Assembly (NCBI RefSeq): GCF_031877795.1
Contig: NC_133954.1
Coordinates: forward strand, 8,895,256 to 8,959,255
From: Strix aluco
Lineage: Eukaryota > Chordata > Aves > Strigiformes > Strigidae
Length of the DNA stretch: 64,000 nucleotides
Reading direction: 5' to 3'
Part shown: in pieces, positions 57,143-64,000 of the stretch
How the letters are laid out: each line of letters starts with the position of its first letter
Position numbering within the stretch: the first letter of the stretch is position 1
Notes under the pieces: generated by a model
What the model saw: only the letters and a program-made list of their open reading frames with translations
Databases searched by the model: none
Told to the model about the DNA's origin: nothing
Made by a program: the position numbers and the translations under genes

Positions 57143-57687
57143 AGCTGGCACCGCAGAGCCCCGGCAGCTGCCCGACGCTCCAGCCCCATGTTCAGCCGAG
57201 CTGGCTTCTGGCCACACCACATTTTGGGCAGCGTTTTGGGGGGGCTCAGCCTGCACCCCCAACCCCTCCCTCGCTGGTTCCCTGGGGGGTGGCTCAGTCC
57301 CGGGTGCCGGGGCAGGAGGAAGGTGCAAACACCTGCTGAGACGCGTCCCGTGCCGAGGGCCTGGGGAGCGATTCTGGCCCCCGCCGACCCGTGGCCAAAG
57401 CCGGGGGGTGCGGGAGGGATGCGGGGCCCTTTGGCTGCTCTGAACTGCGGAATCGGGGGCGGGGGGGCAACGGTCTGGGGGGGGGCAATGGTCTGGAGGG
57501 GGGGGTCACTGCCAGAGAGTTCGCTCCATCCTTCTGCAAGAGAAGGTGCTTCCCCGGTGGGGGCACCCGCGGCTGCGGGGAGCAGGGGGGAGCGGGGGGG
57601 AGCAGGACACGACCTCCCCTCGCTGCCATGGGGTTGGGGAGCGAATAAAAAGGGTGAAAATATCCAAAAAGCGGGTTCATGGCCCGG

Positions 57688-58180
57688 TGATAGGTCGATA
57701 ATCGCACACTCAGGAGAGACATCGCTTATTTATTTTCGGGTTGCGCAAACCCGCGGGCTCGGTGGTCTCCCCCAAATCAAACCCCCCAACGGGACTTTTC
57801 GAGCAACATTTAGACACAAAACTTGCAGAGTTGGTGATTTGCCAAGTCCATCCCCTCTACGATGATTGGTCAGAATTTACATACAATTATAATACTGCTG
57901 ACACAACACTTCTGCTGCTACGCATGCTCAGGGGAAGGGTCTTCACCTGGACAAGGGTCTTTTTGACCTAGAGGCGGGATTTTTGGTATTCGAACGAGGG
58001 GGGCTCAGCGGAGGGCACACGGACCGTGGCTCTGCTCGCCCAGCTGGCCATGAATCCTCGTCAGGGTCTAATTGCTCCGGGATGTCCTTGCTCAAAGGCG
58101 GCTGCCAACTGGTTCTGCTGGTCGGGGATCTTTGGCTTTAACGCGGACAAAGAAGAGTTTTCTTGACCTAGAGCATAATA
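57688..58180 (-). mobile_element. Candidate solo LTR of an endogenous retrovirus
   Basis: The block differs sharply in composition from its GC-rich neighbours. Read on the minus strand it has the order of a retroviral LTR: a CCAAT word (GACCAATCA), an AT-rich TATA-like stretch, then AATAAATAA followed within a few dozen bases by a GTGTGCGATTATCG segment and a CA end, with the other end at TGATAGG on the plus strand. No internal coding region is seen. The upper boundary is uncertain. It looks like an avian ERV fossil of moderate age; the family (ERVK-like or other) cannot be fixed by eye. Confidence 0.45.
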
Positions 58181-58232
58181 TTGGTACATGGTTCTAAAAA
58201 TTTAACCTTCAACGGAGAAAAAGAGGGGGAAG

Positions 58233-58236
58233 AAAA
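58233..58236 (-). terminator. RNA polymerase III terminator of tRNA-Cys
   Basis: Four T on the minus strand, beginning two bases after the tRNA end. Confidence 0.85.
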
Positions 58237-58238
58237 CA

Positions 58239-58310
58239 AGGGGGCACCCGGATTTGAACCGGGGACCTCTTGATCTGCAGTCAAATGCTCTACCACTGAG
58301 CTATACCCCC
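58239..58310 (-). tRNA. tRNA-Cys (anticodon GCA)
   Basis: The minus strand starts GGGGGTATAGCTCAGTGGTA and ends GGTGCCCCCT, 72 bases. The acceptor stem (GGGGGTA with TGCCCCC) pairs, the anticodon loop reads TTGACTGCAGATC with GCA in place, and the T-arm holds GGTTCGAATCC. A-box and B-box promoters are internal and intact, no intron, and TTTT follows. It looks functional and delivers cysteine to the ribosome. Human 17q12 also carries tRNA-Cys genes near the PLXDC1 promoter as I recall, so the position may be ancestral. Confidence 0.97.
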
Positions 58311-58380
58311 ACGCCGCAGCCAGTCTCCCGCCTCGGGCCTGTAGTGCTGCACGGCCGGGCCCTGGGCACCCCCCCCTGAG

Positions 58381-58865
58381 CACCCACGGGCACCCACAGA
58401 CACCCACAGGCACCTATGGACCCCTATGGACACCCACGAGAACCCACAAACACCCACAGACCCCCATGGACACCCATGGGCACCTACAGACACCCACAGA
58501 CACCCACAGGCACCCACAGACATCCGTGGACACCCATAGACACCCATGGACACCCACGGGCACCCACAGACACCCACAGACAGCCGTGGGCACCCACGGA
58601 CACCTACAGACACTCATGGACACCCCCACACACTCCTGCACACCCATGGACACCCGTGTGCACCCACAGACCCCCATGGACACCCACGGACACCCACAGA
58701 CACCCACACACACTCCTGCACACCCATGGACACCCGTGTGCACCCACAGACACCCCTGCGCAGCTACAGACACCCACATGCCCCCACGAGCACCCCTGCA
58801 CACCTGCGTGCACCCATGGACACCCACAGACACCCACTGACACCCACGTGCACCCCTGTGCACCA
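58381..58865. repeat. 12-base minisatellite (CACCCACAGACA)n
   Basis: About 40 imperfect units of six and twelve bases (CACCCA plus GACA/GGCA/TGGA variants), with a higher-order block of about 84 bases repeated at 58620 and 58704 (CACACACTCCTGCACACCCA). Because the unit is a multiple of three and lacks stops, open frames run through it on both strands; these are repeat artefacts, not genes. Confidence 0.95.
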
Positions 58866-60206
58866 ACCACATGTGCACACCCAGCCATGGTGCACACACA
58901 CACACTCCCCCCCCACACACACCTCACCGGCCTCCCCCAGCCCAGTGTCCCCCCACATCTCTGCCTGCACAGCGGGTTGGGGGGGGAAGCAGGATCCAGC
59001 CCCCACACTCCACCCCAGGCCTCAGTGGTTGTAGGGTGGGGGGGGACGTGGCCCCATCAGCCCCAAAACCCCATCGGCAGAGAGCGGGATGGGGCCAAAC
59101 CCCGAGTTTTTGGCAAAGCAGGCGCAGGGGGTGCAGCCCACCGCAGGGCTCGGGGGGCTGGGGGAGCACATGGGCCCCCCCCCGAGCTGCTGCAGCTGGG
59201 GTAAGCCCCGGGGGGTTTGGGGGAGCAGAGCTGCCGTGGGGGGCCTCCGTGGTGCGGGGGAGGATTAGCCAGAGACAGCAGCGTCGGGGCAATCGCCCAG
59301 TGGGAGACGGATGGGGGGCGCAGGGGGGTCGCGCCCGAGGAGCGAGGTCAATATTTGCTCCTTAAGCCACTGCGCAAACGGACATGTGCGGGGCCGGATC
59401 CTGCCCCGGGGCACCGGCACCTCCTGGACCACGGGGAGAAAGGAAGTTTGGGGTCCCCCCACCCGGTGCAAGCAGCCGCGGTGGCTTTCGAGCCCCTGAT
59501 CTGGGGTGTCCCCTCACTGAGCTGCGCCCGTGTCACCCATCAGCCTCCCCTTTTACAGACGGGGAAACTGAGGCACGAAGCAGGGGGCAATCGCCCAGTC
59601 GCAGCGAGGGAAACCCCACGGGGGGGTGACCTCCCTCCTCGCAGCAGGATGCGTCCCTGGAGCCCAAAGGAGGGGACACCCAGGTGTCCCCCACTCCCAG
59701 CGAGCCACCAGCTCCTGCCCCTGGGGACAAAGCCCCCCCCCGTGTCACAGCCTGGCAACAGGGAGCCAGTCCTGGGGGGGCTCTTCCCACTGCGAAGTGT
59801 ATTGGAGAGGTTGGGGGGAGCGCGGGGGGGCCCCGGCTGAGCCCCCCCGCCTGTTTGGGGACATGGTGGTGGCATTGTCTGGGGGATCCGCTCAGGGGGG
59901 GCCATTTGCGGGTTTGCCCAGGCCGGTGCCAGCTCCGCGGGGAGATAAGGGCGGGACACGCAAACACCTCGTTTGCAAACCCGTTAGGGAGGGCGCAAAG
60001 CCCGTCACCCCCGGGGACTGTGTGCAGGGGAGGGGGGCGGGGGGGGGGGGGGCAAGCACCGGGGTTGGGGAGCGGGGACACGACACAAAACACAGGCCAG
60101 ATGCCAACCAGGTGCCCACCGCTGCCCTTCCTGGGGGTCCCAACCTTTGCCCCCCGCTTTCTCCTTCCGCCTCCCCCCCATCCTCGCTGTCCCCTGTGTC
60201 CCACCG
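58866..60206. other. Intergenic, no gene recognised
   Basis: GC-rich DNA with no exon-like structure. At about 59556 TTTTACAGACGGGGAAACTG is followed by AGGCACG, a MIR-type SINE core word, suggesting a decayed SINE. Long open frames on both strands reflect base composition. Confidence 0.6.
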
Positions 60207-60485
60207 CCCCAGAAAAAAGGGGGGGACAAACCCAGGAACTGAACCCCGTTGTTGCACGGAGCCGCTTGCGGCCTGGCAGGGTGCTGGCACCCACTGTCAC
60301 CCCAGAAAAAAAAGGGGGGGACAAACCCAGGAACTGAACCCCGTTGTTGCTGGAGCTGCTTGTGACCTGGCAGGGTGCTGGCACCCACCGTCACCCCAGA
60401 AAAAAAGGGGGGGGACAAACCCGGGAACCGAAGCCTGTTGTTGCACGGAGCCGCTTGTGACCTGGCAGCCACCGCCACCCCGAGC
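60207..60485. repeat. 93-94 base tandem repeat, about 2.9 copies
   Basis: Units start at the A of CCCCAGAAAAAA at 60211, 60304 and 60398 (spacing 93 and 94). Each holds GGGGGGGACAAACCC, a GAACTGAACC/GAACCGAAGCC word and GTTGTTGC, then CCTGGCAGGGTGCTGGCACC in the first two. Copies are over 90 percent alike by eye, so the expansion is recent. Confidence 0.93.
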
Positions 60486-60629
60486 CTCGGGGGGACCCCA
60501 GGGGCTGACAGGGACCCAGGGCACCCCGGGCTGCACCCCAAGGCTGGAGTCCCCCCCCCCCCGGCGCCGGAGCCAGACTGCTCCGAGGGGGCCGTTTACT
60601 CTGGGGCTGTTGCCCCCAGCGAGGGGAAG

Positions 60630-60781
60630 GTGGCAATTATGTTAATCCCTTAACCCCTGATTGCCGCCTCCTTCCCCATTAGGTGGGCAAACAGTTTTAG
60701 CAGCGGGGGCCAAGATAGCCCGTGGGCTACATAAACCCAGCGGCCGCGGGCCCGAGCACCCCAGTGCCACCCGCCAGCAGC
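60630..60781 (+). promoter_or_regulatory. Promoter of the dickkopf-like gene
   Basis: A TATA-like ACATAAAC lies at about 60729-60736, some 50 bases before the start codon, which would put the transcription start near 60760. Upstream, GTTAATCCCTTAAC at 60641-60654 is an inverted repeat like an HNF1 site (GTTAATNATTAAC) but with one extra spacer base. Inference from motifs only. Confidence 0.45.
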
Positions 60782-62853
60782 ATGGTGACGTCCCCAGCCA
60801 TCCTCTGCCTCGTCGCCTCCCTCCTGCCCGTGGCCCCCGCGCACCTCTGGGCCTGGATGTACTCCCTGCCCCAGCACCCGCCCCACGAAGCCGCCAGCCC
60901 GGGGGACAACCTGGAGGAGGTGAGTGGGGGTGGGTGACCCCCCCCGGAACACACCACACCCCCCCCCCCCTCGGGCGTGGGGTTCCTGGGGGAGAGGAGC
61001 GGGGGGTGCCGCTGCAGGAGGGTGGGTGCAGGATTTGCAGCAGGGTGGGAGTGGGAGAGGATGGGCGCAGGGGTGGGCGCAGGGGTGATTTGTAGCAGGG
61101 TGGGGGCTGAGTTTACAGCTGGGGTGGGAGTAGAATTTGTAGCTGGGGTTGCAGCCAGGGTGGGAGCAGGGGTGGGCACAGAATTTGCAGCAGGGTGGGA
61201 GCTGAATTTGCAGCCGGGGGGGGGGGGAGCAGAGGTGGGCACAGAATTTGCAGCAGGGTGGGAGTGGGAGCAGGGTGGGCGCAGGGTCGGGTGTGGGATT
61301 TGCAGTAGGGTGGGAGCTGAATTTACAGCCGGGGGGGCGGGGAGCAGGGTGAGAGGAGCGGATGCAGAATTTGCAGCCAGGGTGGGGGGAGCAGGGTCTG
61401 CAGCTGGGGGGGGGGGGGGGAGTGGGAGCAGGGGGGAGCTGAGTTTCCAGCGGGGTGGGAGCAGGAGCGGGCACAGGATTCGCAGCAGGGTGGGAGCTGA
61501 GTTCACAGCCGGGGGGTGCAGGAGTTGCAGCAAGGGGGGGTGTAAGGTGGGAGCGGGGGGGGGCAGCGCAATGCGGGGGGCGGGGGGCGGCGGGGCCGGG
61601 AGGGGGCGCGGGCGCGGCGGGCGGCGCCGGGCGCTCCAGTGGCGCAATCGGTCAGCGCGCGGTACTTATAGGGCAGTACGCGGAGCAATGCCGAGGTTGT
61701 GAGTTCGAGCCTCACCTGGAGCAGGACTTTTACGGGCTCCGGCAACGCCGCCGCCACCCCTCGCTCTTCCCCTTCCCCCCCCAAAACGCACCCCCCAATC
61801 CCCCGCTGGGTTTTCTTTTCCCGAGAAAAAAACCCGGAACGCTGCGGGGTGCTGTTTCCCGCGGGGATGGGTCGCCCCAGCGCTGCTGAGCTGCCCCCGG
61901 CCTTTGCCCCCCACTCCCTAAACCGCCCCCCCCCCGCTCCGCTTCCTAACGTCCAAACACGCTTTTTGCCCCCTGCTGCTGTTTCTGGCCTGTCCCCGGG
62001 GTCAGGGCTGGGGGTCAGGGATGGGGCCCGGTGCCCTGACGTGCTGTGTGTGTGTCCCCCCCCCCCGCAGGTGACCCCGTGCAGCCCGGCCACCCCCTGT
62101 GCCCACGGACACTTCTGCGACGAGCACTTCGGGCTGTGCCTGCCCACGCGCCCCGCGGGACAGTACTGCCGCCGGGACACCCACTGCGCCCACGGGCTCC
62201 TCTGCATGTTCGGGAAGTGCCAACAGCCGGTGCCCGACGGGCAGGAGGGTGAGATGGGGTCGGGGATGGGGGGGGGACACAAGGGACAGCCCTGCCAGCC
62301 TCACCCCGGTGACCTGAGTCACGCTGATGGGGCGGGCGCCAACCTCCGGCGTCAGCCTCGACGGTGCGAAGCCAACGGGTGCTGGGGGCGGCCCAGCCCC
62401 GTTTCTCCCAGCCCCTGCGGCTCCATCTCTGTCCCCCAGCCTGGCGATGGTGTATGTGGGGGGGTCCCCTAACCCCGTTTTCCGCCCCACCAGGAGCCCG
62501 GTGCCAGCGGGACGAGGACTGCGGCGCGGGCGGCTGCTGCGCGCGGCGGCACGGTGAGCGGGTGTGCCAGCGGCGGCTGGAGCTGGCCCAGAGCTGCCAC
62601 GTGCCCCCCGGGGGTCTGGCCTTCAGCATCAACCAGGTCTGCCCGTGCCAGGCCGGGCTGGTCTGCCGGGCCACCGCACCTGGGCGAGAGTGAGTACAGG
62701 GGGCTGCTGGGGATCCCCCCGAGCCGGGGAGGGGGACTGGCGGACACCTGGGTCCTGGGGACCGCGGCGGCACTGACATCCCCGTGTCCCCTCCGCAGGA
62801 AGGCGTTCGAGTACGGCCCAGAGAAGAGCGAGTGGAGGTGCCGGCAGCCCTGA
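60782..62853 (+). CDS. Secreted dickkopf-family protein, DKK3-like (complete)
   Basis: Four exons: 60782-60919, 62071-62248, 62494-62689, 62799-62853, all GT-AG, 188 residues. The ATG has a strong context (A at -3, G at +4). Signal peptide about 1-20 (MVTSPAILCLVASLLPVAPA). First cysteine-rich domain C50-C96 with eight Cys (50, 56, 62, 69, 79, 85, 91, 96). Second, colipase-like domain C109-C185 with ten Cys (109, 115, 120, 121, 130, 140, 155, 157, 163, 185), including DEDCGAGGCC and CPCQAGLVC. The linker of 12 residues matches DKK3 rather than DKK1/2/4, but the long N-terminal region and acidic tail of DKK3 are missing. Dickkopfs are secreted and several bind LRP5/6 to modulate Wnt signalling; whether this one does is unknown. 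I know no human DKK gene at this place, so no symbol is given. Looks intact. Confidence 0.88.
61005..61545. repeat. Minisatellite in intron 1 of the dickkopf-like gene
   Basis: Irregular units built from GCAGGGTGGGAGCTGAATTTGCAG and shorter GGAGCAGGGGTGGGCGCAG variants, repeated fifteen or more times with unit lengths of roughly 17-55 bases and G-run expansions. Strand-asymmetric: G-rich on the sense strand. Confidence 0.9.
61633..61723 (+). tRNA. tRNA-Ile (anticodon UAU) with a 17-base intron
   Basis: Begins GCTCCAGTGGCGCAATCGGT and ends GAGCCTCACCTGGAGCA. The acceptor stem GCTCCAG/CTGGAGC pairs. The anticodon stem-loop is CGGTA-CTTATAA-TGCCG with TAT in place, interrupted after position 37 by an intron at 61671-61687, the canonical tRNA intron site, so the tRNA splicing endonuclease and ligase are needed. 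The mature molecule is 74 bases. The B-box GTTCGAGCC is intact. This tRNA reads the rare AUA codon. The gene lies in the first intron of the dickkopf-like gene on the same strand, just after the minisatellite. Confidence 0.96.
61728..61731 (+). terminator. RNA polymerase III terminator of tRNA-Ile
   Basis: TTTT four bases after the tRNA end. Confidence 0.8.
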
Positions 62854-63315
62854 GCCGGCAGCGCTGTATTTATTCCCTGTAAATAACGTGTCCGGAGCCG
62901 GCCGAGCGCCGCTAAACCCCGGTGGCTGCCGCTGGCGACCATCACCCTGGCAGCGGGGCGGCAGGAGCCCCACTAACTCCTGCTTTGGGTCTTCGCCCCT
63001 TCCCAGGAGCTGGGCAGGTCCCAGCTCCAGCCCTGGCAGTGCCCCCACCCCGGGCACCCGCTGAAGGGCCACCCCACGGAGAGATATGGGGGGGGGGGTC
63101 ACTGCAGAGCTGAGTTGTGCCCGGTCTCAGCGCTGGCCCCTCCCTGGTGGCTGCGGATCCCGTGTGTGTGTGTGTGTGTGTGTCCCCAGCCCGGCGCAGC
63201 CCCCACCAAGCACAGCTGCGGGGCAGGTCTCACCGAAATGTTTATTACAAAGAACCAAGCGAGCGGGGCGAGTCCCCCCACACACCAACGAGAATAAATA
63301 AATAAAATACACTTT
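62854..63315 (+). other. 3' UTR of the dickkopf-like gene (candidate extent)
   Basis: The first plus-strand AATAAA after the stop is at 63293-63298; another is at about 63329-63335. A (GT)n microsatellite at 63162-63182 lies inside. The extent is inferred from the signal. Confidence 0.45.
63162..63182. repeat. (GT)n microsatellite
   Basis: Ten GT units; the flanking (AC)n at 63866-63878 and (GGAC)n at 63893-63913 are similar simple repeats. Confidence 0.9.
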
Positions 63316-64000
63316 GTTGGGTCTTTTTAAATAAAGTTTGTGGAGTGACATAAATACGGGACGTCCCTCTGCCCGTGAGGGGGGAACCCACTGCCCGGAC
63401 CCTGGCCGCTGCGGGGGCAGGCGAGTCTCAAAGCACTTGGCAGGCAGTGACACCGAGTGCCGTGTCCCCCCCCTGCCCCCCCCCCCAAAAAAGGGGATAC
63501 TGAGGCACGCGATGGGCAGAGGTGGCTTGGCAGCGGCTGGGTGCCCCCTGAGCCCCCCCCCCCGGCCTGGGCTGGCAAGGCTTGGTGGTCTGGGTAAGGC
63601 AGCGACCCCGGGGATCCCCAGCATCTCCCCCCCCCGGGGAGGGGAGGGGGGCAAGGCGCTGCCCCATAAGCGGGGCAAGCGCAGCCCCACAGCAAGGGCT
63701 GGATGTGGGGTGTCCCCGCTCCACCCTGGTGTGGTCACCCCCGTGGAGATGGAGGTGGGGGGGGGGCCGAGGGACACCCCGGGGCGGGCGCAGGAGAAGG
63801 CAGTGCCCCGGGGTGCTGGGGGGGGGGGGGGGGGCGAAGGCAGCCCTGTGGGGCTGGGGGGGACAGACACACACACACGGACAGACAGGCTCACGGACGG
63901 ACGGACGGACAGACACAGCTGGATGGGGTGAGAGCGGTCAGGCACGGTGGGGCGGGGGGATTGGCACAGGGGGGGTTTGGGGGGGCGGAGGGGCAGGGGT
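63241..64000 (-). other. Possible 3' UTR of a convergent minus-strand gene
   Basis: Read on the minus strand, AATAAA at 63246-63241 follows a stretch of AT-rich sequence that is unlike the surrounding GC-rich DNA, a common look for the end of a mRNA. No coding exon is visible before the window ends. In human the next genes after PLXDC1 (ARL5C, CACNB1) are on this strand, which would fit, but nothing in the sequence identifies the gene. Confidence 0.3.

Noticed and set aside
58168-58413. Minus-strand frame containing SSVVEHLTADQEVPGSNPGA
   Set aside because: This is the conceptual translation of the tRNA-Cys gene itself, a known annotation artefact.
58414-58920. 168-codon minus-strand and matching plus-strand frames in the minisatellite
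   Set aside because: They arise because the 12-base unit has no stop in several frames. The repeat is not a CRISPR array: units are contiguous, with no unique spacers.

Overview
The window looks like a GC-rich avian microchromosome segment, probably the bird counterpart of human 17q12. The evidence is compact introns, long G/C runs, abundant minisatellites, truncated CR1 LINEs, and the gene order LASP1 - small membrane-peptide gene - FBXO47 - PLXDC1 - tRNA-Cys. The species cannot be fixed from the sequence. Exon boundaries below were read by eye from reading frame, splice sites and remembered family sequences. No alignment was run.

Layout. Positions 1-5375 hold the 3' end of LASP1 on the plus strand: three last coding exons, including the whole SH3 domain, and a long 3' UTR. 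Positions 6523-7722 hold a two-exon plus-strand transcript whose only clear coding potential is a 25-residue single-pass membrane peptide (position matches human LASP1NB/LINC00672). FBXO47 is complete on the minus strand: ten coding exons between 11507 and 20773, 453 residues, one GC-AG intron. A CpG island with two E2F-type motifs at 24.3-24.75 kb may be its promoter. About 13 kb of gene-free DNA follows, with a truncated CR1 and very old SINE fragments.

PLXDC1 is complete on the minus strand: fourteen coding exons between 38063 and 56289, 483 residues, with signal peptide, nidogen/plexin-like ectodomain, eight-cysteine PSI domain and one transmembrane helix. Upstream of its promoter island lie a candidate solo LTR, a tRNA-Cys(GCA) gene (minus), a 12-bp minisatellite and a 93-bp tandem repeat.

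Positions 60782-62853 (plus) hold a complete four-exon gene for a 188-residue secreted protein with two cysteine-rich domains of the dickkopf family, closest in layout to DKK3 but stripped of its flanking regions. Its first intron contains a minisatellite and an intron-bearing tRNA-Ile(UAU) gene on the same strand. The window ends in what may be the 3' UTR of a convergent minus-strand gene.

The genes form no operon-like unit. They are a conserved neighbourhood of unrelated functions: actin scaffold, meiotic ubiquitin-ligase subunit, endothelial receptor, secreted Wnt-modulator-like protein, and two tRNAs. The items most worth following up are the 25-residue peptide and the dickkopf-like gene with its nested tRNA.
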